NCBI GenBank assembly: GCA_003116995.1
Contig: BDSL01000054.1
Location: forward strand, 372,001 to 436,000
DNA from: Yamagishiella unicocca
Lineage: Eukaryota > Chlorophyta > Chlorophyceae > Chlamydomonadales > Volvocaceae
Direction: 5' to 3'
DNA: 64,000 bases
Positions 28,401-39,600 of this stretch are shown here, piece by piece (the stretch's first letter is position 1; each line of letters begins with the position of its first letter). The position numbers and the translations under genes were made by a program. The notes under the pieces are model-generated. The model worked only from the letters and a program-made list of their open reading frames with translations. It did not search any database and was not told where the DNA came from.

Positions 28401-31400
28401 GTTCCGACCCCAGGAGGCGTCAGCCCCGAGGGCGCCCGCTGTAACTAAGCAGGACAGCGCGGCGGCTACCGCGGCTGCAGCGAAGGCTGTGGGAGCGGGA
28501 GCTTCGCCGGCGGCAGGTGGCGGTGCAGCAGAGGTGGGCGGGAGTGGGCGAACTGTGACCGCTGCAGCAGGACCAGCGGCGGAGGCGGCAGAGGAGGAGG
28601 AGTCCTCCCCAGCAGGTGCCTCGGGGCCGGCTGTCAGCCCTGTGGGGCGGAGGTCAGCGCTACCGAGCCCACCAACAGCGGTGCCCCAACCCGGGGTAGG
28701 GGCAGGGATGAGGGTGGAGGCGGGGACACCGACAATCGCGGCATCACCGGCAACTGACCCGGCGCAGGGGCAGGTCGCAGTAGCATCACCCGCTGCCACA
28801 ACAGGGAGGAAGCGATCGCATGTGTCAAGGGCCCGCGGTTCGGTTGCATCAGGTGCCTCACGACCACGACCACCTGCCTCGGGCTCACTGGGAAGTCCCG
28901 GTACCGTGGCAGCGCCGGCGGCGGTGGCGGCTGCGGCCCACGGCCCGCCCATCATATCCATCCCGGCGATGGCGGCAGCCCAGGCGTCCTTGCGCCGACC
29001 ACCTCCTGGTTGGCGGCATGCAGCAGGTGCCTCGGGGCCGGCCGTCAGCCCTAATGGGCGGAGGTCAGCGCTACCGAGCCCACCAACAGCGGTGCCCCAA
29101 CCCGGGGTAGGGGCAGAGATGAGGGTGGAGGCGGGGACACCGACAATCGCGGCATCACCGGCAACTGACCCGGCGCAGGGGCAGGTCGCAGTAGCATCAC
29201 CCGCTGCAGCAACAGGGAGGAAGCGATCGCATGTGTCAAGGGCCCGCGGTTCGGTTGCATCAGGTGCCTCACGACCACGACCACCTGCCTCGGGCACACT
29301 GGGGAGTCCCGGCGCCGTGGCAGCGCCGGCGGCGGTGGCGGCGGTGGCGGCGGCCCACGGCCCGCCCATCATGCCCATCCCGCCCATGGAGGCGGCCCTT
29401 CTTGCGATGGCGGCGGCCCAGGCGTCCTTGCGCCAACCACCTCCTGGTTGGCGGCATGCAGCGGCTCCCAGCAACATGCAGGCAGCGGCTCCCAGCAACA
29501 TGCAGGCAGCGGCTCCCAGCAACATGCAGGCAGCGGCTCCCAGCAACATGCAGGCAGCGGCGCCGCCGACAACGCCGGCGACGCCGGCGCAAGACCTAAC
29601 TGACACGCCAGCCTGCCGGCTGGCGCGGCTCTTTGTGCTGGGTTCACAATTATCATCGCTGACACGCAGCGGCGGCGACTATCCGCCTGGGACCGCACAG
29701 GCGATGACGGCAGTAGCATCACTGGGGCCGCCTGCCGGAGACGTCCTGGAGCCGCCGACGCGGGAGGCGGCACTGGTGCGCCAGCCGCGCAGCCGGGGGC
29801 AGGTGCTGGAGGCGCAGCCGGAGGGGGGCAGGCCACAGCCGGAGGGGGCATCGGTGGCCGCTGCGGAGGCAGCGACGGCGGCGGAGGCCGCGGCGAAGGC
29901 GGCGCTGGTGACGATGGCAGTGGCGGAGGCTGCGGGGTTGGGCCCCGCAGCTGCAGCGCGGCTGGTGGGGGCTGAGGCGTCGGGGGCGCCTGCACTGGCT
30001 GGGGGCCCGGAGACTCCCGGCTCTAAGGACCTCGCTCCTGGGGCGCAGGCGGATGCGGCCTTACCGGAAGCATCAGGAGGAGGAGAGGCAGGAGGAGTAA
30101 GAGGAGAGGCAAGAGGAGGAGGAGCAGGAGGAGGAGAGGCAGGAGGAGGGCAGGGCCTGCGGGCAGCTGTGCTTGATGGCTGCAGCAGCGAAGCCAGGCC
30201 GTCCGATACGGGGAAGGTTGAGAGGACGATCCCTGCCGGGGCAGCTGCCGCCCCTCCACCTACCCGCGATTCGGCGTTGCCATTGGGCGCACGGCGCCAG
30301 CATCTGAAGGCGCTGAGACACCAGCTGCCGCAGGTGGAGCTCGAGTTGGAGCGCTGCCAGCAGCAACGGCAGCAACAGCAACAGCCGGTCTCGCAACACA
30401 CAGCGCAGGGCCAGGTGCCGAGTGCGGAAGAGCCGCTGGTGCCGCAGCCGGTGCCGCCGCAGCCGCCGCAGCCGGTGCCGCAGCCGGTGCCGCAGCCGGT
30501 GCCGCAGCCGGTGTCGCCGCCGTTGTCGCCGCAGCCGCAAGCGTCGCAGCCTCCGCACGAGCAGCCGCAACTGGAGCAGTCGTCGCAGCGACCCACAGCG
30601 CAGGAAATGCCGGCGCCGGCGCCACCACAGGCGGCACAGCCACAGGAGTCGCCGCCGCCGCTGCACCACCAGTCGCAGCCGCAGCTGCAGCACAAGTTGC
30701 TGCCTGGGCCGACGACAGCGCGGATGATGTCGCGGCACCACCAGTCGCCGCCGCCGCCGCCGAAACGATTTATCAAGCTGCGTACTAAGGCCAGCCGGGA
30801 CGCGAGGTCAACGCCCGGGACCGGGGCTGTAGCGGCAGCTCATGGACGGGTAGCCGCTGCTACTGCCGGTGCGGGGGCGGCGTCTGCCGCAGCAGCCAAT
30901 GGCCCAAAGGCAGCAGCGGCCACGCCGCCGACGGCGGCGGTGCAGCAGCAGGAGCATGAGGATACCGTTGCGAAGCAAACGGCGGCGGTGCAGCAGCAGG
31001 AGCATGAGGATACCGTTGCGAAGCGAGGCGGTGACCAACCGGTAGGGGTCACCTCGACGCTCCATGGAGGCTCCCAGCAGGCCGCCGGCGTTGCTGCAGC
31101 CGCTGCCGGCGGGGCCGGGGCCGCCGCCGTCGCGGCGGCGAAAGAGGTCGTGCTTGCGGAGAGTGCAGCGGAGCCGGCAGGGAAGACAATGAAGGCACAG
31201 CCAGCAAAGGTGCAGGTGAAGGCGGAAGGTGCTGGTGCTGGTGCTGGTGCTGGTGCTGGTGGCTCAGGTCCGAAGAGGATAAAGCGGAGCACCGCCCCGG
31301 CGCCGCATCCGCCACTCGACCAGCCAGCTGGCGGCAGCAGCTGTCGAGCCGAGCCCGCCGGCAACCCTCCTCGCGCCGCCCGCATCCGCCTCTTCGCCTC

Positions 31401-33516
31401 CAGCTGGACCCAGCTTCTCAAGGCCCTGGAGCGTGCCTCGGCCGCCCCTAGCCCCGCCGTCACAATTGACCTCCGCGGCGCGACCCTGGAAGCCCCCACG
31501 GCCGCCCCGCTGCCGTCGCCCCCCCACAAGCCCTCCTCCGCCTCCTCCAGGTTCTCAGCGTCAGGGGCGCGGCCCGCCCTGGCCATCACCTCGCCCGACC
31601 TGGTGCTGCACAACGGCACGCTGCGGCTGCCCCCCGGCGGCTGGCTGCTGGTTTCGGCGCCGGGCGCCCGGCTGGTCGACCTGACCATCAGCGGACCCGG
31701 CTACGAAACCCACAGCAAGAACGCGGAGGCGGGGCTGGTGGAGGTGATGGGCGCGGGCAACTCCGCGCGGCTGGAGAAGTGCCGAGTGTCAATGGGCGAG
31801 CCGCCGCCAGGCGGCGACGGCTCGTCTGGCAAGGCGGCCGCTGCTGCGGGCAGCATCGGAGGCAAGGCCGAGAACTGCGGCTGCGTGGTGGTGGGCCGGG
31901 GCGCGTCCGCGGAGTTGGAGGGTTGCGTGCTGAGCGCCGCCGGTCGCGACGGGCTGCTGTCCTGGGGCGCCGGCAGCCGTGTGTCGGCCAGCCACTGCAT
32001 GGCGCAGGGCTGCAGCGCGACGGGATTCGCGGCGGTGGAGGGCGGCCACATGGGCCCCCTGCTGGCCTGCGAGGCGCGCGACAACGTGCTGTACGGGTTC
32101 TGCTCGGAGGACGCCGGCTCCAGCATGGTGGCGGGTCTGGGTTGCTCGGCGCGGCGCAACGACACGGGCTTCGGCGCCACGTTTGGCGGCAGCGTGGTGA
32201 TCCAGGGAGGGTGCGTGGCGGAGGAGAACAAGGACCGCGGCTTCGCCTCCTGCCGTACAGGCTCCAGCCTGACCGCGGGCGACGGCTGCGTCGCCCGCGG
32301 CGGCGGAGTGGGCTTCGCCGCCGTGGAGGGTGGGCAGCTGGTGGCGGGCCAGGGCTGCCTGGCGGATAGCAACGCCGCCGGCGACGGCTTCGTCGCCTCC
32401 GGCGGCGGGTCGCGCCTCATCGCCGCCGCCGGCTGCCGCTCCGAAGCCAACGCCCGCGGCTCCGGCTTCGCCGTACAGAGCGGCGGGACCCTGGAAGCCG
32501 GCGACGGATGCGCCGCGCGCGACAACGGCACGTGCGGGTTTGCCGCCGCAGGCGGCAGCTCCTCCCTTGCCGCAGGGGAGCGCTGCATAGCGGAGCGCAA
32601 CCGCGAGGGCGGCTTCATGGCGGCGCGCGGCGCGCGTCTCGCCGCCGCCGGGGGGTGCCTTGCGGTGAAGAACCACGAGGCGGGCTTCCTGGCGCTTTGC
32701 GCTGGCTCGGAGCTGCTGGCGGGGCCGGGCTGCCGCGCGGAGTGCAACACCGGCGGCACGGGCGGCGGCTTCGTCGCCATGCACGGCGGGGCGCTGGCGG
32801 CGGGTGAGGGGTGCGTGGCGCGCGGCAACGGCGAGCACGGCTTCTCATCGCACCGCGCCGGGTCCAAGCTGGAGGCGGGCGCGGGGTGTGTTTCTCTGCG
32901 CAACGGCAGCACCGGCTTCCTGGCGGCGGAGGGCGGCAAGCTGACGGCGGCGCGGGGCTGCCAGGGGCGCGGCAACGGCGCGGAGGGGTTTTGCGCCGCG
33001 GGGGGGTGCCTGCTGGTCGCGACAGCCTGCTGCGCGGAGGAGAACGTCAAGGACGGCTTCGCGGCCTGCCGCCTCGCCGGTGGCGGCGGCGGTGGCGGCG
33101 GCGGCGGCCGCGGCGGCGGCGGTTGCAGCAGCCGCCTGGGCAGTGGCGCACCCGGCACGCTGGACGCCCTGGCGGGCGGTTGCACAGCTGAGCGCAACGG
33201 CGGCAGCGGGTTTTGCTGCGAGGACGGCGGCTGCCAGCTGACGGCGGGGCCGGGCTGCGTGGCGGCTCGCAACGGCGGCAAGGCGGGGTTCTTCGCCAAG
33301 GACGGCGGCGCGCTGGAGGCGCGGGAGGGGTGTGTGGCGGAGGGGAACGTGGGGTGGGGCTTCCGGGCGGAGGGCAAGCGGGCGCTGCTCAAGATGAACC
33401 CCGGGTGCAAGGAGGCGGCGGAAGCTGGGGGAAATGCGCTAGGCGGCATGCAGGCGGAAGGCGGAGGGACGCTGGACGTGTGGTCTCTTACGCTGAAGGA
33501 GTCGCTGGTGCGCTAG
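25461..33516 (+). CDS. Giant U-box / right-handed beta-helix protein
   Basis: Two exons, 25461-25677 and 25910-33516, joined in phase 1, give 2,607 residues. Residues ~27-100 form a U-box: LDPNFLCVLSWKVMTDPVID, then SPFTG, then LVPLPALQNIIKTWFWDHV. U-boxes are RING-like folds without zinc that recruit ubiquitin-charged E2, so an E3 ligase role is inferred. Residues ~110-1890 are Ala/Gly/Pro/Gln-rich with short basic patches (KRKRTKD, KKRKR-like) and no recognisable domain. From ~2060 to the end, about 20 coils of ~24 residues repeat the pattern GFxAxxGGxLxAGxGCVARxNG, typical of a parallel beta-helix that could bind substrate. The gene shares its U-box start and helix end with the next gene, so they are paralogues. 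A 7.6-kb exon is unusual among these intron-rich genes, and unseen introns in the Ala-rich part are possible. Substrate and location unknown. Confidence 0.82.
28612..29459 (+). repeat. 411-bp in-frame tandem duplication inside the first U-box gene
   Basis: Segment 28612-29022 is repeated from 29023 with few changes, adding about 137 residues (ASGPAVSP ... PPPGWRHA). A 21-bp unit encoding AAPSNMQ follows, four times (to about 29560). High identity suggests a recent event. Confidence 0.9.
31870..33480 (+). other. Beta-helix coil array of the first U-box gene
   Basis: About twenty ~24-residue repeats. Each begins with a GF pair, has a GG or GS turn and ends in GC(V/L)A(R/E)xN(G). A poly-Gly loop interrupts one coil near 33080-33125. 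The regular Gly, Cys and Asn ladder positions fit PbH1-type helices. Confidence 0.8.
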
Positions 33517-36500
33517 TGCCCCGTCGTAGCCTTGGTCGTCATCGTCAAGATTGCCGTGTTATAGTGCACAACCAAACATTGCGTACAAGCAAGTGGGACA
33601 CACACGCACACACATACATACAGACACACGCACGCATATATATACTGCGGGAGCGGTTTAGTTTGTGTGTGACGGTTGGTAGTTACGGGGTTGCGTGCCC
33701 TCTGGTTCCTGGCATCGGACGTGGCGACGCGATGCGCCGCGGCTCGGGATGGGACGGGAGGAGAGGGCTCATTGATGAATTGCCAAACGAAGAGGGGAAG
33801 CACTAGCTCAAGAATAGGTTCACGAAGGGACAAGCAGTCGGCTGCGTGATGTCATCACGAGTGCAGCGTGTAGGGCTCCAGGGGGGAAGGGAAGGAGGCG
33901 GGGGGGGTTCGGAGCGCGAGGAGGGTGGGCTCGAGGGAAAAAGAGGGAGGGAGGCGTGGGGGGAGGGCTCCAGCGCGTCACGTGCGCACTGTACGGCACC
34001 TGGGTGGTGGCGAGCAGCCGCCTCGAGTCTTGGGTTTGGCGCCTGTGGTTGGCGCGCGGGAGTGGTGGGCGGGTGCCCTACCTTTTGAGCTCGTGGTGGT
34101 GCCCGGGTCGTCGCTGTCGTCGTCGTCGTCCTTGCAGGATTGAACCTGGAAGAACCAAGGAGGTGGCGAGGGAAGCTGTGTATAAGGCATACAGAAGAAG
34201 TAGCCGGAAAAGTAGCCGGAAAAACCAAGGGAGGTGGCGAGGAAGACCCGTGCACGAGGGGAGTGGGTTGGGTTTGATAAAAGAATGGGAGTGGGTTGGG
34301 GAAACGAGAGCCCTCCTGATTGAATCACGTGTGGGAGCCGGGTGGCGAACCCGTTGCCGCGGCAAGCGCGAAGGACTGAGTATTGATTTCCGCGCTCTGA
34401 AAGCATGTGGCGGTTGCGTTACTGCATATGGGGTTGCCGCCCAGCATTGTCTGTTTAATGACGGAGAAGATTCCCATGATGGATGCGAAACCTGCCCCGA
34501 AGTTACAGATGGTTATGGAACCAACCTGTATATAAATAGTCGGATAAATGAAATCGCAACTGCCTTTTATGCGTGGCCAGTCTGGGCCTTCTGGTCCGAC
34601 GGACCTGGTCGTCGCGTGTTTGCCGATTTGCAAATACCGCTACCGCTCGCGTCCAAATACCGCTACCGCTCCGTCCGGAAGCGGAAGCGGTCTGAGCGAG
34701 TCGCACTGTACATACACCTCCGCAACCGTGCGTTCGCTGCACGAGAAGTCCGCTGCAATATTTGTTGCAGCGGGCGGGCTCCAGGCCAACAGGCGGCGCC
34801 ATCACGCACCTCGGGGTGGTGTGTTGACAACCGCATGTCTGGCTGGCAGGCCGGCGGCACGCACGTCGGCAGCCGTGGCTTGCGGCGGCCTGCGGCTGGG
34901 ATTCGATAACTGCTTGCGGCGCGTGGTCTCGCAGGGATGAGGAGGGGCTTATGCAAGGAACTGTGTATGTGTGTGTTGCCGTGAGGTGGGATGGGTTGAG
35001 TGGATGGATGGGCGGGTAGGTGAGCAGGACCGTAGCTTACGTTGCAGAACCATGGGTCGGCAATGCACACTGACTGCACGTGTGTCGCGTCACATTAGGA
35101 GCATGTGTGGGATCCGGCGGAGTCACAGCGGGGGGAGGCCCCGCTCTCGGTGGCTTGTAAGCACCAAAATCCGTAACCGCGGATGACAGGACCCCAGCTT
35201 ACAGTGCTAGTGCTGGTGCTGATACCTGTATAGGCGCCTGAAATCGGCGTCCATGGGTTTAGCAACCTATTTTATTAACACCACATGCTACTGTGTCCTC
35301 AAGCCCGGGCGAACCCAGGACAAGACGAGCGGCCCATGGCCGTGGCCTCACCATAGGAGAGCCGGAGCTGAACCCAGCAGACGCCCCCAAGGGCACAGAC
35401 AGCCTCGAAAGGCACAAATAAGCCACCCTACCGAGAACAATCGTTCATGCCTTGGTAGCCGCTTGTCCGCTGACTTTAGGCTCGTATCCCTGCGTCTTAT
35501 GCGCTGGAACTTCGTGGTGCTACCGGCGTTACCCGCTCAATCCCATTTGCCGCGGTCGCGACGCGTCACCAGCGGGCTATTCGTCAGCCTTCTGTGCGGA
35601 GTCGACCTCGCTGGGCTGGGGAAGGGCGCCGTGCTTAAACGGCGTGTTAGGCCTCCGCGCACCGCAACAGCTCGCGTTTTTCCGGCGGTGGGCCTTTGGG
35701 GTGCCTGGGTTGTCGCAGTCGTGTTTCCGGGGTCACCTCAGCCCTTGTGAGTTTTTAGCCCAAGAGCCTGCAATAAGGTGTTACTCTGTCCTCAGGCCCG
35801 GGAAAACCCAGGACAAGAAGAAGGGCCCGTGTCCACGGACTAACTACACGAGAGCCGGGATTGAGCCCAGCAGATGCCCCGAAGGGCACAGGAAAAACTC
35901 GAAAGACACAGAGACGCCGGGCACGCCCAGGACGAGCGAGTCCCAATACCGAGACTTCACCGTACGACAAGCCAGCGCTAGCAGCCAGCGGATGCCTCCG
36001 AAGGCACAGGGAAAACCAGGAAACCCCGACGCGCCCAAAAGGGGGGGTTGCCGACAAACTGCAACTGCATCGCTTTTGCGTCGGTCATAGTCTGAAGACG
36101 TTAAAACGGTGCGGCGATGGATGCGGCCGACCGACTGGGACCGACTACACTATACGACACATGACTACGATGCGAACAGGTGCAAGTGGTTTAAACCAGG
36201 TGTATACAATTTGGCTGGATGTACCTTTCGCCTGGCATATGCAGGGTAAGCTCCGGCAATGGTGCGGCCGACGTCTCGTCACATTTCGGTATCTGACTTG
36301 TCCTGAAGCTGGCCCTTGCGGAATAGCCATCATAGTATAATGAACATTAACCTGGTGCATTTACGGCATTCCGAATGGTTTTGGATACAGTACGACAATC
36401 GGCAGTCGGAATGTACTTCAGCAACTACGGAGTACCTTTGGACGTCACACTCTTTCCTCCAGAATCGTGACACTTAGAGGTAGCAACAGCATTGTATGAC

Positions 36501-36672
36501 GAAAGAGCCCGCTGCCGTCTGCCTCCTCATGGCGAGATTAGCTTGCCGAAACCTTCTCAGGGTTTGCGCATTTAGATTTGCAACTCGGCGCATTGGATTG
36601 CTAGCGCCTAAAACCTGAAACGTTTTCCTTGTTTCGGTGGCGCAGCTAGCCAGCCAGCGAGCAGCAACCGCT
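33517..36672. other. Spacer between the two U-box/beta-helix genes
   Basis: 3.1 kb without a gene I can support. It holds a CA/TA microsatellite (33596-33650), an intron-5'-type repeat fragment near 34230-34255, a small repeat of ATACCGCTACCGCTC (34634-34675), TGTAA at 35156-35160, a diverged repeat pair (35285-36050) and AT-richer DNA from 36060 that probably contains the next promoter. Confidence 0.45.
35285..36050 (+). repeat. Diverged repeat pair, possible old transposable element
   Basis: Two copies, about 35300-35420 and 35775-35915, share TGTCCTCA, CCCGGG, AACCCAGGACAAG, GAGAGCCGG and CCCAGCAGA in the same order, about 490 bp apart. A third partial copy of the CCGAAGGCACAGGGAAAA segment is at 35998-36015. 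No coding capacity or clear termini. Confidence 0.5.
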
Positions 36673-39600
36673 ATGTTACTTCGGCTACGCCGCGGCTGCG
36701 CGGTGCCATCGGCCTACGTATGTCCGCTCAGTTTTCGCATCATGACTGACCCGGTTGCTGATCCCGACGACGAAGAGGGCCGAGCCGTGGAACGCGAGGC
36801 ATTCGAGGACCACCAACGGCGTTACGGCTTGCGACCATTGACGGGTGCGGCACACGCACGCGGCACAGCGGGCGGGATTGAGGGCTGCAAGCAAATCTGT
36901 GAGCTCCTGCACGTCGCAAGACAAAATGGGTCTCGGGCGTTCCGCGGTGCATGCCGATTTATCGTGCGTTCGGTTTCCTACCCTTAGTTCGGCCCCTACG
37001 CATCCCTACCCGGGCCCCTGAACCCCACCTTACCCGGCAGGCCTCCCCTCAATCAGTGCCCGGCCAACCCTGATCAACCTTAAAGACACGATCGAGGCCT
37101 TCCTGGCGGAAGATGGCACCTGGGAGGAGCCCAAAGGCCGGCCCGCCAAGCGCCCTCGTGTCCCCACCTCGCCTGCAACAGCAGCAGACGCCGCCGCCAC
37201 AGGGCCAGCGACCGCCGCCGCCGCCGCCGTCGGACACCCCTCCCTGGAGCTGGTGGCCGAGGAGGTGCCGGGCGCGTTCTTCTGCCCGCTGAGTCGCCGG
37301 CTGATGCGCGACCCGGTGTTCGACGTCAATGACCCCAACGGCGTGTCCTGGGAGCAAGCCGCCATCAGCGAGCACGTGACAGATTACGGCTCCAACCCGC
37401 TGACAGGTGGGGGCCGCGGGGCCCGGGGTTTGTAGGCTTGTTGTCGCAGTGGTCGGGGTGGGCGCACACAAGGCGGGACGTGGATCCACGGATCCACAGC
37501 ATGGATCCAGAGTATGGATCCGCGAATCCACAGCGTGGATCCACATCCCGCTGCGGCGTCAACCGGCTCGGCTGCCCCGCCTGCCGAGCTGCCGACAGGC
37601 GAGGTCTTGGCCGTGGCCGTGGCCGAGTGTGGCGAGTCTTGCCAGCGCACGGCGTGCTGTGTGCAGCTCTCCGGGACATTCGCCCGACCCGCGGGATCCC
37701 ACAGCCTGGGGCGCAAGTCACGCTGCCCTCCCCTCCCGCCCCCTCCCGCAGGTAGCCCCCTCCTCCCAGGTGGCCTCCGACCCGACCGTAACCTCAAGTC
37801 CGCAATCGCCCTGTGGCTCCGGAAGAACGCCCGGCCCGCCGTAGTCGCTGCGGGGCGCGCGCCGGTGACCCACGGGTCGGAGGCGCTGGCGGCGGCTGCT
37901 GAGCGCGATGGGGCTCCGGGTCAGCCGCTGGGCCCCTCAGCGGCCGCGGCATCGACCGGTGGCAGTGGCGTCGCCGCCGCCGCTGCCGCCGCCGCTGCCG
38001 CCGCCGCTGCCGCCGCCGCTGCCGCCGCCGCTGCCGCCGCCGCTGCCGCCGCCGCTGATGCTCCTCCGGGCGCCTCGGCTGTAGCTACGTACGGCATAGT
38101 TCCGCTGGGGACCACCGGCCGCCGTGCTGCGGCTGGGGCGGGGGCGGGGGTGTGCGGCGAGAGGGCCGCTGCCGGGGCAGCTACCGAGTGGATCGGGTTC
38201 GCGGCAGGAGCGGCAGGAGCGGCGGTGACGGCGGCCGCCAGTGCTGCGGCCGCCGCCGGGCTAACTACCGCTGCCATGGCGGGGCCGCCGGCGGCAGCAG
38301 CGGGCGGCCCTGCAAATGCTGCTGCTACTGCTGCCGGTGTAGCAAGCGCTGCTGCTGCTGATCAAGCTGGCGGCCTGGCGCCGAGCGGACGTTCGAGCCC
38401 CGCGGCCCGCGGCGCGGCAGTAGCAGCTACTGCCGCTGCTGAGATATGCACCACTGGTGTTGGGTACACCGCGGGCGCTGACGCCGACGCTAACGCTGAC
38501 GATGGCGCTGACGCTGACGCCGACGATGCCGCCGACGATGCCGCCGACGCCGATGATGACGCGGCTTGGCTGAGCGCACCCGCCGTCGCCCTGCACCAGG
38601 AGCACGACCCGCAGCAGCACCTGATAGGCGTGGTGATCCCCCCCCGCGCCGCTACTGCTGCCACAGCTGCTGTTGCTACTGCCCCACAGCTGCCGTCGCC
38701 GCCGCCGCCGCAGCCGCGCCCTGCTATCCCGTCTGCCTCGGCGTCGATTGGTCGGGGGCCGCCGGCGGTCCTCTTGGGACGAGCCGCAGCTGCCAGGGCA
38801 GCCCAGGCGGGCACCCATGGTGGCGGCGGCGGCGGCGGCGACGCAGCAGGCGGGCCGCTGGCTTCCATTGCCGTCGTGCCGTACGCTGACGCCGCCGCCG
38901 CCGCCACCGCGGTGACGGCGCCCGGCGCCCGGCCGCGGCCGCAGCACAGCCTGGCGGCGCGGGCGGCGATCTGCGCTCCCGGCCCGACTGGGCGCGGGGT
39001 GCCGCGGCGGCTGCTCGCGCGGGGCGGCGTGGTGGTGGTACGGATGGACGGTACGTCGGCCGTGGCGGTGGCGGCGTCTGTGAGCGCCGGGGGGGGCAAC
39101 CTGGCGGCGCCCGACGGCGGCAGCAGCCGCGCTGGCGGCGGCAGCGGCGGCTGTAGCAGCGGCGGATCTGACGCCCTGAAGCCGCTTGTTAGGCCCGCTG
39201 GGAGCGGCGAGGCAGTGCGCGCCGTGGTGACACCCCCCGCCGCCGTCGCTAACGTCGCCGCCACCACCACAAGAGGCGCCGCAGCCAGCGGCGGGGAGCG
39301 CGGCGCCCCTCCCGTTTCCCCGTCGGTCGCGTCGGCCGAGCCGCCGGAGCTGGCTCTTCCACCGCCTCCGCCTCCGCCATCGCCCGCCGATTGCGCCACA
39401 GGGCTCTCGCCGCCGGCTCCGAACCACCGCCGGCCTCCCTGGGCGCCATCGCCGCCGTCGTACGGCAAGCTCCGGGCCACTGCGACTGCAGCTTCGTGCG
39501 TCTCCGCACCAGCGGCGGCGCCGGCGGCGGCGGCCGCGGCGGCGGCTGGGACGAATCGGACAGCCGGCGGCGCCGTCGGGGGCCTTCAAGCAGCGGGCGT

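Noticed and set aside
33956..34909. 317-codon plus-strand frame between the giants
   Set aside because: No recognisable domain and unusual composition; it spans an intron-type repeat fragment. Not enough to call a gene.
38261..39589. Long minus-strand frames opposite the U-box genes (also 26226-27716, 28032-29606, 31701-33449, 43295-44101, 49923-51173)
   Set aside because: Antisense shadows of GC-rich coding DNA; they lack domains, while the plus strand has continuous domain-bearing frames.
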